A stretch of DNA of 44,351 nt. Origin: a virus. Within the stretch, counting starts at the first letter, position 1; each line of letters opens with the position of its first letter. The translations under genes were made by a program, and so were the position numbers. The stretch lies in IMG/VR virus record IMGVR_UViG_3300043119_000970, positions 1 to 44,351 of that record. The stretch is one strand, 5' to 3'. The notes beneath the pieces are model-generated. The model saw only the letters and a list, made by a program, of their open reading frames with translations, made no database searches and was not told the origin of the DNA. Positions 16,466 to 23,093 of the stretch are shown piece by piece.

Positions 16466-16503
16466 AACTTGCTATACCTCTCGTTTAGAGCGTTAATGTA
16501 CAT
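16466..16503 (+). promoter_or_regulatory. Recurring CTTGCTAT...ATGTA element, copy 1
   Basis: AACTTGCTATAC, then 18 bases, then AATGTACATG, about 40 bases before the amidoligase gene. Four similar elements lie at 18129, 19061, 20677 and 37324. Copies 1 and 4 share CTATAC and TAGAGC and have a spacer 3 bases longer than the others. Confidence 0.5.
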
Positions 16504-16543
16504 GACGAAAGAAACACACCTAAACGAGAAAGGGGAAAGCACC

Positions 16544-17470
16544 ATGGCAGAAAAGGATTTCTTGAAGAGCAACTTTGGAATCGAGATCGAATTCACAGGA
16601 ATTACCAGAAGAAAAGCAGCCAAAATTGTGGCAGAGCATCTAGGCGGCAGCATCGAAGAACTTCACGATTACTACAGAACCTTTAGAATCACAGCCCCTG
16701 ATGGTCGAAAGTGGAAAGTGATGTATGACGGAAGCATTAACACTCAGAAGAGATCAGGTGGTCAGAAGGTTTCAGCCTCAAAAGAATACAGCGTCGAACT
16801 GGTCAGCCCAATCCTAACCTACGGAAAAGACATGGAGAGCCTTCAGGAGATGGTGAGAAAACTTAGAAATGCCGGGGGATTTTCTCAAGCGCAGAACTCG
16901 GCTGGAATTCATATCCATTTGAACGGCGCTGACCACACACCAAGGTCCATCAGAAATTTCATGAACATTATCTACTCAAGAAACGATCTTTTATACGATG
17001 CCCTTCAAATAGAGAGAAGAAGAATGCACTACTGCAAAAAGATGGACCAAAGCCTTGTTGAAAGGATGAACAAGAAAAAGCCAACCACCATGAAGCAGAT
17101 TGAAGACATCTGGTACCAAGACTACAGCGAGAGAAGGGACAGGCATTACCACGACAGCCGATACCATTTTTTAAACCTTCACAGCCTTTTCAACGGATGC
17201 GGAACGGTTGAACTTAGAGGATTTAATAATCCGAACCTCCACGCTGGAAAGATCAGGAGCTATGTGGTTCTGGCCCTGGCCATGAACCATCAGGCCATAA
17301 CCCAAAAGAGTGCCAGCAGCAAGAAACCACAGATGGAAAACCCAAAGTTCTCCATGAGAACCTGGCTTAATCGAATTGGGCTAATCGGGGATGAGTTCAA
17401 GAACTGCCGCGAACACTTATGTAAAAGCTTATCAGGATCGGCAGCCTGGAGATTTCGCACAGCCGCATAG
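16544..17470 (+). CDS. Amidoligase (glutamine synthetase-like/COOH-NH2 ligase fold)
   Basis: The 308-residue protein matches the phage amidoligase family, predicted ATP-dependent ligases that form amide bonds. Visible motifs: FGIEIEF (Glu14, Glu16), YDGSI, VELVSPIL, GIHIHLNG (His123, His125) and TVELRGFNN (Glu223, Arg225). All lie in the order expected for an active enzyme. The C-terminal ~40 residues (266-304) are strongly similar to the end of the protein encoded at 19126. The start ATG 16544 follows AAAGGGGAAAG. Amidoligases and gamma-glutamylcyclotransferase-like genes often occur together in mobile elements, as here with 17608. The substrate is unknown. Confidence 0.85.
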   Translation: MAEKDFLKSNFGIEIEFTGITRRKAAKIVAEHLGGSIEELHDYYRTFRITAPDGRKWKVMYDGSINTQKRSGGQKVSASKEYSVELVSPILTYGKDMESLQEMVRKLRNAGGFSQAQNSAGIHIHLNGADHTPRSIRNFMNIIYSRNDLLYDALQIERRRMHYCKKMDQSLVERMNKKKPTTMKQIEDIWYQDYSERRDRHYHDSRYHFLNLHSLFNGCGTVELRGFNNPNLHAGKIRSYVVLALAMNHQAITQKSASSKKPQMENPKFSMRTWLNRIGLIGDEFKNCREHLCKSLSGSAAWRFRTAA

Positions 17471-17477
17471 ATAAAAA

Positions 17478-17590
17478 ATGGCGGCGCCTTCAAACCCACC
17501 GAGCGGGCAACCGCTCTTAAGGTGGTAGAAGGGTCCCCCACTTTAAACAAAAGCCGACACAGGCGAAACGTGGGGGGATAAACCGCCCTT
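17478..17590 (+). ncRNA. Strongly structured intergenic RNA
   Basis: The stretch folds as a closed three-way junction. GGCGG (17480-17484) pairs with CCGCC (17583-17587). Arm A stacks three helices: CCTTC/GAAGG (17487/17528), CCACC/GGTGG (17496/17521) and GAGCGG/CCGCTC (17501/17511) capped by a GCAA tetraloop. Arm B is TCCCCCAC/GTGGGGGA (17534/17570) with GCC/GGC (17553/17562) inside. It lacks a T run, so it is not a simple terminator. I do not recognise a known RNA class. It could be a trans-acting RNA, a riboswitch or an mRNA stabiliser between the two genes. Confidence 0.6.
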
Positions 17591-17607
17591 TAAGAAAGGA
17601 TGAAGTG

Positions 17608-18099
17608 ATGATGAAAGTGGAAAAGAGACTCAATGTGGCCTATGGGTCCAATCTCAATCTTGGTCAAATGGCTATGAGGTGCAAGACGGCTAAGGTCTAT
17701 GGCATAGGTGTTTTAAAGGGCTATAGACTTCTTTTCAAAGGCCAAATGGCAAATGCCTACTGCACCATTGAGAAAAAGCGTGGTGGGAAAGTTCCGGTGA
17801 TTGTTTGGGAACTTAAGCCGGAAGATGAAAAAGCACTGGATTTTTACGAAGGCTACCCGAGATTTTATGAAAAGGAAGACGTGAAAGTTACATTGGAGGA
17901 TGGAACGGTCATTACAGCCATGGTGTATATCATGACCGATAAAATACTCGATAGGATCCATCTCAACCTTCCAAGCAAAAGTTATCTAGAGACTGTAAGG
18001 GAAGGTTACAGAGCTGCCGGTTTTGATGAATCCTTCATTGATGATGCACTGGCCATCAGTGAAAAGGCTATTAAGAAGTACCCGACAAGTTTTCTGTAG
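17608..18099 (+). CDS. Gamma-glutamylcyclotransferase-like (AIG2-type) protein
   Basis: The protein has 163 residues. It has the fold signature VAYGSNLNLGQMAMRC near the N-terminus, GYRLLFKG, PVIVWELKPEDEKALDFYEGYPRFYEKE (with the likely catalytic Glu in FYEGYP), and MVYIM. The family splits gamma-glutamyl amide bonds by cyclisation. It is therefore chemically the counterpart of the amidoligase upstream: one forms an amide bond, the other may trim it. The pair is reported in mobile elements. The start ATG 17608 lies after AAAGGATG; GTG 17605 and ATG 17611 are possible. The natural substrate is unknown. Confidence 0.85.
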   Translation: MMKVEKRLNVAYGSNLNLGQMAMRCKTAKVYGIGVLKGYRLLFKGQMANAYCTIEKKRGGKVPVIVWELKPEDEKALDFYEGYPRFYEKEDVKVTLEDGTVITAMVYIMTDKILDRIHLNLPSKSYLETVREGYRAAGFDESFIDDALAISEKAIKKYPTSFL

Positions 18100-18128
18100 G
18101 TCTAAAAACGCACATTGTTTCTTCTAAA

Positions 18129-18169
18129 AATGACTTGCTATTACTTTGGTTTTAAGGCATGTATAGTAG
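18129..18169 (+). promoter_or_regulatory. Recurring CTTGCTAT...ATGTATA element, copy 2
   Basis: AATGACTTGCTATT (18129-18142) is followed by GCATGTATAGTAG. The left part is identical to copy 5 before the recombinases. It lies 26 bases before the next small gene, so TATAGT (18162-18167) could serve as a -10 box. Confidence 0.5.
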
Positions 18170-18194
18170 AACCAATAGCAAGGAGGTCAAAGAA

Positions 18195-18386
18195 ATGATG
18201 ATTCAGAAGAAAGACAGGTTTGAAAACAGGAGTGGTAAGGTTTATCAAATCGCTGGAAAATGGAATCGGGATTTTATCCTGTCACCAGTTGAAGAGAGTG
18301 ATGATGAATGCCTGATCTACACCCCAGGCGAGATGGAGGAATTTCTGGAAACAGGGTATTTCAAACGAGTGGGAGGGAGAAAGTGA
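18195..18386 (+). CDS. Small hypothetical protein of the cargo island
   Basis: This is a 63-residue protein starting at ATG 18195 (or ATG 18198) after AAGGAGGTC. It looks like a small beta-rich domain: NRSGKVYQIAGKWNRDFILSP, then ECLIYTPGEMEEFLETGYFKRV. No family is recognised. Its TGA overlaps the next ATG by one base, so the two genes are coupled. It is driven from the recurring element just upstream. Confidence 0.6.
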   Translation: MMIQKKDRFENRSGKVYQIAGKWNRDFILSPVEESDDECLIYTPGEMEEFLETGYFKRVGGRK

Positions 18387-18697
18387 TGAAAGCCATATTC
18401 GGTAGAAAAGTGTGCGACCTAGTAGAGCTTAAAGAACTCACCCACCAAGCCATCAAAGAGGGAAAGAAAGGGCGGCCATACATCATTACAAGAGAAGTGA
18501 TTCTAAAGGATGAAGAGTTCAGGGGTTTTGCCCAGGACTTTTTCAAAGATCAGCCCTGGATCACGATAGAAGACGGGGGCATCAACCAAAACGGAGAGGT
18601 AAGATGCATCCGCGTTATAAACATTGATACCGGGGAAAAAATCCTTGTGAATAATGAGGGATACTCCTATGGGCGGTATGTTGGCCTCGAGCTCTAG
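18386..18697 (+). CDS. Hypothetical protein of the cargo island
   Basis: This is a 103-residue protein starting at ATG 18386 after GGGAGGGAGAAAG, coupled to the preceding gene. The N-terminus is helical (VCDLVELKELTHQAIKEGKKG), followed by beta-rich segments (RPYIITREVILKDEEF, EVRCIRVINIDTGEKILVNNEGY). Such proteins appear in clostridial mobile elements beside amidoligase genes, but no function is known. It ends just before a terminator shared with the opposite-strand regulator gene. Confidence 0.6.
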   Translation: MKAIFGRKVCDLVELKELTHQAIKEGKKGRPYIITREVILKDEEFRGFAQDFFKDQPWITIEDGGINQNGEVRCIRVINIDTGEKILVNNEGYSYGRYVGLEL

Positions 18698-18708
18698 AAC
18701 TTAAGAAA

Positions 18709-18740
18709 GCAAAAAGCAGGCTTAGCGGCCTGCTTCTTTG
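18709..18740. terminator. Bidirectional terminator between convergent genes
   Basis: AAGCAGGC (18714-18721) pairs with GCCTGCTT (18728-18735). On the minus strand the stem is followed by TTTTT, and on the plus strand by TTCTTT. It ends the regulator gene, overlapping its last codons, and the plus-strand gene pair. Confidence 0.7.
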
Positions 18741-18970
18741 ATATAGGCAATACAATTACTGCAGATGAGTTTTCCTTTAAATTTACGAGTGCCTTTTGCA
18801 TTACCGCAGATTGCACATTGCGGCTCGTATTTACTCAGAATAATTGTCTCCTCGCTGGTGAAAATCTCGAGCGGGACTTTTGGATCCATACCCAGTGTAT
18901 CTCTGAGTTCTTTTGGGATGACGATTCTGCCAAGCTGATCAACTTTCCGAACAATGCCTGTTGATTTCAT
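18722..18970 (-). CDS. AbrB/SpoVT-type regulator with zinc ribbon
   Basis: This is the only minus-strand gene in the window. The protein has 82 residues. Residues 1-48 are an AbrB/SpoVT swapped-hairpin DNA-binding domain (STGIVRKVDQLGRIVIPKELRDTLGM, PLEIFTSEETIIL). Residues 52-75 form a four-cysteine zinc ribbon (CAICGNAKG...LICSNC). The ATG at 18970 has AGGAGG (plus strand 18977-18982) six bases upstream; the GTG at 18976 directly abuts it. An inverted repeat TACCA-N6-TGGTA (about 19015-19030) lies upstream and could be an operator. It is divergent from the 19126 gene and may control the island. Confidence 0.85.
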   Translation of the reverse strand: MKSTGIVRKVDQLGRIVIPKELRDTLGMDPKVPLEIFTSEETIILSKYEPQCAICGNAKGTRKFKGKLICSNCIAYIKEAGR

Positions 18971-19060
18971 TTGCACCTCCTAGGTTGTTACTTCTATGTT
19001 ATATGAAAGAAATTACCAATTCAATGGTAGGGCTTCCATATTCAAAAATAAAAAATATTT

Positions 19061-19097
19061 AGCTTGCTATTTAGGGCAGTGTGAGTGATGTATAGAA
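19061..19097 (+). promoter_or_regulatory. Recurring CTTGCTAT...ATGTATA element, copy 3
   Basis: AGCTTGCTATTT is followed by GTGATGTATAGAAG with the same spacing as copies 2 and 5. It lies 30 bases before the amidoligase-paralog gene and beside the divergent AbrB-like gene. Confidence 0.5.
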
Positions 19098-19125
19098 GTA
19101 CCAACCAAGTAAAGGAGGATTAAAA

Positions 19126-19947
19126 ATGGAAAGAAAAGAAATGATCAAACAACTGGGTGAGCATTTTGGCGTGAAACCTAAGTACTTAAGTGTTCCAAGC
19201 TTCGCTTATGAAATCAGAACTGAAACGGAAGTCTATACCATTGACAGACATGGTGGTATTACGCGAGCGGGTGGAGAGTCCATCACTATGGAAGAAATCC
19301 TGGGCCAGCAAGTTCAGCCAGAACCAATGGCTGATCAAGAGGAAATTCATGAAGCCGAGATGAATGCGGTGGAAATTCTAGAAGCAGCTCAAAACCCAAA
19401 AAATTCTAGTTCGCTAGAAGATCTTAGTGGAGTTGAAGTTAAACTTAACTTTGATGAGCACACAGCTGATAGCCTGAAGAACATCATCAACATGCTTTAC
19501 AGTAAGCAGCGACTCATCATGATGGCTTTTGAAACAAAGGTAACCTTAATGGATGAGGGGTTTGCTGAAGATCTAAGTGATTTTGAGATTAAGGACTTTG
19601 AAGGGCTTAAAGAAATCCTAGAGAAACTCGGAACAAACAGGTGCCCAGGATTTCAGATTGATTTTGATGAGAAGACGTTCACCTTCAAACTTCTCAGCTC
19701 AAACTTGAATCCAGAAAGGATCAAGGCATTTCAAGATCTATGCGTTCTCATAGCAAGCTATGCCAGAACCTTAAAACGAGCATCCTACAAACAGGCACAG
19801 GATGACAATCCAAAGTATGCCCTTAGAACCTGGCTGATCCGCATCGGAATGAATGGTCCTGAGTACAAGGAAACCAGAAAGACACTTCTTAAGCACCTTG
19901 AGGGTAGCGGTGCTTTTAGAAAGGTGGATGAAAATGATGAAACCTAA
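19126..19947 (+). CDS. Amidoligase paralog lacking the catalytic core
   Basis: Proteins of this type are often labelled virulence-related in mobile elements. The 273-residue sequence aligns by eye with the amidoligase at 16544. The last blocks (here 228-266, there 266-304) share about 20 of 39 residues, including RTWL-RIG--G-E-K--R. The middle block (KLNFDEHTADSLKNIINMLYS against HLNGADHTPRSIRNFMNIIYS) also matches. The catalytic positions are changed: HIH becomes EVK (Glu104, Lys106), and the EIEF and ELR motifs are absent. It is probably a non-enzymatic partner or substrate-binding paralog. The start ATG 19126 follows AAAGGAGG. Confidence 0.75.
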   Translation: MERKEMIKQLGEHFGVKPKYLSVPSFAYEIRTETEVYTIDRHGGITRAGGESITMEEILGQQVQPEPMADQEEIHEAEMNAVEILEAAQNPKNSSSLEDLSGVEVKLNFDEHTADSLKNIINMLYSKQRLIMMAFETKVTLMDEGFAEDLSDFEIKDFEGLKEILEKLGTNRCPGFQIDFDEKTFTFKLLSSNLNPERIKAFQDLCVLIASYARTLKRASYKQAQDDNPKYALRTWLIRIGMNGPEYKETRKTLLKHLEGSGAFRKVDENDET

Positions 19948-20125
19948 ATGCAGACTCACAGGCGAGGATGGAAACATCTTTAATCTCATGGGAATTGTAT
20001 CACGAACCCTAAAGGAAGCTGGGGAGCCTGAAAAGGCAGATGAAATGATTAAGCGAATCACGAGTGATGCCAAAAGCTATGATGAAGCCCTAGGTATTTT
20101 GATGGAATATGTGGATGTGGAATAG
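19934..20125 (+). CDS. Small hypothetical protein
   Basis: This 63-residue helical protein (NLMGIVSRTLKEAGEPEKADEMIKRIT) starts at ATG 19934 after AAGGTGG, overlapping the upstream gene by 14 bases. Sequences of this kind often follow the gene at 19126 in mobile elements. No function is known. Confidence 0.6.
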   Translation: MMKPKCRLTGEDGNIFNLMGIVSRTLKEAGEPEKADEMIKRITSDAKSYDEALGILMEYVDVE

Positions 20126-20137
20126 GAGGTACGAGTG

Positions 20138-20344
20138 ATGGATCGATTTTTTAGTCAAAAGCATTGTGACCGCTGCGGTGGCAGCTTAGAAGGTGGGCGA
20201 ATCATGTCCATGTTCAATGAGCAGTGCATCTGCATGAGTTGTAAAGAGAAGGAAACAAAAGACCCTGAGTACAACAAAGCCGTGGAAAGAGATCATGAAG
20301 AGATTCGAAAAGGGAACTTTAACTATAAGGGAATTCGTGATTAA
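20138..20344 (+). CDS. Small four-cysteine zinc-ribbon protein
   Basis: This 68-residue protein starts at ATG 20138 after TAGGAGGT. Two cysteine pairs (CDRC at about 10-13, CMSC at about 33-36) with a short beta turn between them should bind one zinc. The tail is charged and helical. It is part of the cargo-island string of small genes; its function is unknown. Confidence 0.65.
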   Translation: MDRFFSQKHCDRCGGSLEGGRIMSMFNEQCICMSCKEKETKDPEYNKAVERDHEEIRKGNFNYKGIRD

Positions 20345-20393
20345 ACGAGCCGCCGAAGTGATGAGCATGTGTGTAAAAATAAGACGAAAAGAA

Positions 20394-20609
20394 ATGGCGA
20401 TTTTCTACATGGTTACCACGGAGACGAAAACTGGTAGGAAGCTATACCTTAGCATTTGGGAGGATCAACCTAAATGGACTTTTGGTTTTGATATGGTTTG
20501 TTTCTGGGACAGTAAAGAGATGGCAGAAAATTTCTCGGAAAAATGGTTAAAGAGCTTTATAGACTGGAAAGTCGAAGTAATCAAAGTCGACATGAAAAGC
20601 GTAAACTGA
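20394..20609 (+). CDS. Small hypothetical protein
   Basis: This is a 71-residue protein rich in aromatic residues (KLYLSIWEDQPKWTFGFDMVCFW). The start ATG 20394 is uncertain because its ribosome site is weak; ATG 20361 would add 11 residues. No family is recognised. A terminator follows its stop codon. Confidence 0.5.
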   Translation: MAIFYMVTTETKTGRKLYLSIWEDQPKWTFGFDMVCFWDSKEMAENFSEKWLKSFIDWKVEVIKVDMKSVN

Positions 20610-20618
20610 GAGAAATCT

Positions 20619-20645
20619 AGAGCCTGAAAAGAGGCTCTTTTCTCT
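20619..20645 (+). terminator. Intrinsic terminator
   Basis: AGAGCCT pairs with AGGCTCT around GAAAAG, followed by TTTCTCTTT. It closes the transcription unit that starts at 19126. Confidence 0.7.
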
Positions 20646-20676
20646 TTGATATAAATCTTCAAGTATACACAAATAC

Positions 20677-20714
20677 TACTGGCTATACTCCCCGACTAGA
20701 GCTATTATGTACAC
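20677..20714 (+). promoter_or_regulatory. Recurring element, copy 4
   Basis: ACTGGCTATACTC...TAGAGC...TTATGTACAC closely matches copy 1 in sequence and spacing. It lies 26 bases upstream of the 59-residue gene at 20740. Confidence 0.5.
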
Positions 20715-20739
20715 ACCAAAAGGAAAGGGGAATGAAACC

Positions 20740-20919
20740 ATGAACAAAAAAATCGAAAAGAAACTGGAAGCCATCGCAAAAGAGCATCTCTTTATGGAGA
20801 CTTTAGAAACCAGAAACTCCGACGGACTTGATTTTCATGATGTTTCCGTATGGGGAGTGAAGAAAGCCTTAGAGCTTGCCTTTGAACTGGGAAGAGCAGA
20901 AGGGCGAAAAACAAAATAG
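20740..20919 (+). CDS. DUF6900-like small protein
   Basis: A 59-residue protein starting at ATG 20740, after AAAGGGGAATG. The pattern KKLEAIAKEHLFMETLETRNSDGLDFHDVSVW then ALELAFELGRAEG resembles the short DUF6900-type proteins found in Firmicutes mobile elements. The family assignment is from memory and moderate. It has its own upstream element and a downstream terminator, so it is a one-gene unit. Confidence 0.65.
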   Translation: MNKKIEKKLEAIAKEHLFMETLETRNSDGLDFHDVSVWGVKKALELAFELGRAEGRKTK

Positions 20920-20936
20920 AATGTGGTTTTGAACGA

Positions 20937-20956
20937 AGACCTTCGGGTCTTTTTTC
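20937..20956 (+). terminator. Strong intrinsic terminator before terS
   Basis: AAGACC pairs perfectly with GGTCTT around a TTCG tetraloop, followed by further T residues. It sits 30 bases before the small terminase start, at the right border of the cargo island. Confidence 0.8.
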
Positions 20957-20984
20957 TTTGCAGTAAATGAAGGAGGTGAAAGTT

Positions 20985-21497
20985 ATGGCAGGTAGAGGAA
21001 GACCACCAAAACCTACAGCGGTCAAAGAGCTGGAAGGAAATCCAGGAAAAAGACCACTGAATAAGAATGAACCGAAACCAAAACAGATAGCACCTAAGTG
21101 CCCGTCATGGCTGGAACCGGATGCCAAGAAAGAATGGAGAAGGCTATCAAAAGAACTGGAATCTATGGGACTATTGACTGAGGTGGATATGGCTGCCTTT
21201 GCCGGGTACTGTCAGGCCTATGCCAGATGGAAGGAAGCAGAAGAATTCATCTCAAAGCATGGATCCATTTTAAAGACCGCTTCAGGATACATTCAGCAGA
21301 TTCCTCAAGTATCCATTGCCCAGCAGAACCTTAAACAGATGAGAAACTTCTGTTCAGAGCTTGGGCTAAGCCCATCGGCCAGAAGTAGACTCAACATCAA
21401 TAACAGCGCAGGCACCATCGAGGGCGATGCCATGGAAGAGCTGCTTTCAAATGTACCAAAGGCGGAGGACATTCTGAAAAAGAGTAAGGACGACTAA
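20985..21497 (+). CDS. terS: Terminase small subunit, P27 family
   Basis: This 170-residue protein has the typical P27-family start (MAGRGRPPKPTAVKELEGNP) and the AKKEWRRLSKELESMGLLTEVD and IAQQNLKQMRNFCSELGLSPSARSRL blocks. It recognises the phage packaging site and loads the large terminase. The start ATG 20985 has AAGGAGGTG seven bases upstream, inside the same short gap as the terminator. It is directly followed by the large subunit. Confidence 0.92.
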   Translation: MAGRGRPPKPTAVKELEGNPGKRPLNKNEPKPKQIAPKCPSWLEPDAKKEWRRLSKELESMGLLTEVDMAAFAGYCQAYARWKEAEEFISKHGSILKTASGYIQQIPQVSIAQQNLKQMRNFCSELGLSPSARSRLNINNSAGTIEGDAMEELLSNVPKAEDILKKSKDD

Positions 21498-21517
21498 TTT
21501 GAAAGGGGGAGAGGCCT

Positions 21518-23074
21518 ATGCCATTTAGTGAAGCTCATGCCAACCACGCCATTAACTTTATCGAACAACTGAAGCTGACCAAAGGCAGATGGGCCGGTCA
21601 GCCTTTTAAGTTACTTCCCTGGGAGAAGGACCTGGTTAGGCGCCTCTTTGGAACTTTGAGAGAAGATGGTACCCGCCAGTACCGAACCGCTTATGTGGAG
21701 ATTGGTAAGAAAAACGGTAAGTCGGAGCTGGGCGCAGCCATTGCCCTTTACATGCTTCTTGCTGATGGGGAACCTAATGCTGAAGTGTATGTAGCCGCTT
21801 GTGATAGACAACAGGCTAGTATTATTTTCAACACCAGTATGAACTTCGTGGAAGGGAATCCAACCCTATCAAACGTCACAAACCTTGTGCGCTCCACTAA
21901 ACGAATCACCTATCCCAAGACGGGGAGCTTCTATCAGGTGCTTAGTTCCGATGTTAAATCAAAGTCAGGGATCAATGCTTCCTGCGTTATCCTTGATGAG
22001 ATTTGGACCTACCCGAATCCGGACCTTGCCAAGATGCTGACCACCGGTTCAGGGGATGCGAGAACCCAGCCGCTATTTTTATACCTCACCACTGCAGGAA
22101 ATCAACTCTCTGGCTATGGCTGGGAGATGCATCAAAAGGCGAAAGACATACTTGAAGGCAAGAGAGTAGATCCGACATTCCTCGCCATTATCTATGGGCT
22201 AGAGGACGATGCGGACATTGAAGATGAAAACAACTGGTATAAGGCCAACCCAAGTCTTGGCCATACCATTTCTATAGAGAGAGTTAGGGAGCACTACAAT
22301 CAGGTCAAAGACGATCCGGCAGATCTCGCCTTATTCAAACAGCTAAGACTGAACATGTGGTTAAAGCAGGAAATCAAATGGATGCCCATGGATAAGTGGG
22401 ACCTTTGTAATTTCACTGTAGACCCAGAAGAGCTGAAAGGACGAGTCTGTTTTGGAGGTCTTGACCTGTCCTCAACCAGTGACATCACCGCTTTTGTTTT
22501 AGTGTTTCCACCACTAGAAGAGGGAGATAAGTTTCAGGTACTCCCATACTTCTGGCTTCCGGAGGAGACTCTTCATCAGCGGGTGAAAAGAGACAGTGTT
22601 CCCTATGATATCTGGCACAGACAAGGACTTCTAAATCTTACAGAAGGAAACGTGGTCCACTATGGATTCATCGAAAAATTCATCGAGCGACTTGGTGAGA
22701 AATATAACATCAGAGAAATCGTCTATGACCGCTGGGGTGCAACGCAGATGAGTCAGAACCTGGAGGGCATGGGGTTTACCGTGGTGCCTTTTGGTCAGGG
22801 CTTTAAGGATATGTCACCGCCTACAAAGGACCTCATGAGACTCACTTTAAGTAAGCAGATCGCTCATGGCGGGCATCCGGTTCTTCGGTGGATGGCAGAT
22901 AACATCGTTGTCAGAACTGACCCTGCTGGAAACATCAAGGTAGACAAGGAAAAGTCCTCTGAAAAAATCGACGGTATCGTGGCTATGATCATGGGTCTTG
23001 CTAGAGCAACAGTGAATCCACCGGATGATGATGGGTCCATTTACGATGAACGCGACATGATCATTTTAGGATAG
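21518..23074 (+). CDS. terL: Terminase large subunit
   Basis: This protein has 518 residues. It opens with ANHAINFIEQLKLTKGRWAGQPF, the standard entry of HK97/P27-associated large terminases. The ATPase has a Walker-A-like EIGKKNGKSELGA (about 67-79) and Walker B CVILDEIWTY. The nuclease half includes CFGGLDLSSTSDITA (RNase-H-like metal site) and later IREIVYDRWGATQ and the IDGIVAMIMGLAR ending. It pumps DNA into proheads and cuts it. It is full length, with start ATG 21518 after AAAGGGGGAG. Confidence 0.95.
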   Translation: MPFSEAHANHAINFIEQLKLTKGRWAGQPFKLLPWEKDLVRRLFGTLREDGTRQYRTAYVEIGKKNGKSELGAAIALYMLLADGEPNAEVYVAACDRQQASIIFNTSMNFVEGNPTLSNVTNLVRSTKRITYPKTGSFYQVLSSDVKSKSGINASCVILDEIWTYPNPDLAKMLTTGSGDARTQPLFLYLTTAGNQLSGYGWEMHQKAKDILEGKRVDPTFLAIIYGLEDDADIEDENNWYKANPSLGHTISIERVREHYNQVKDDPADLALFKQLRLNMWLKQEIKWMPMDKWDLCNFTVDPEELKGRVCFGGLDLSSTSDITAFVLVFPPLEEGDKFQVLPYFWLPEETLHQRVKRDSVPYDIWHRQGLLNLTEGNVVHYGFIEKFIERLGEKYNIREIVYDRWGATQMSQNLEGMGFTVVPFGQGFKDMSPPTKDLMRLTLSKQIAHGGHPVLRWMADNIVVRTDPAGNIKVDKEKSSEKIDGIVAMIMGLARATVNPPDDDGSIYDERDMIILG

Positions 23075-23093
23075 AAGGGGGTGAACATAGATT

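Noticed and set aside
17478-17590. tRNA or hammerhead-type ribozyme
   Set aside because: There is no acceptor/anticodon arrangement and no CUGAUGA core; only a GAAAC match was seen, which is too short to count.
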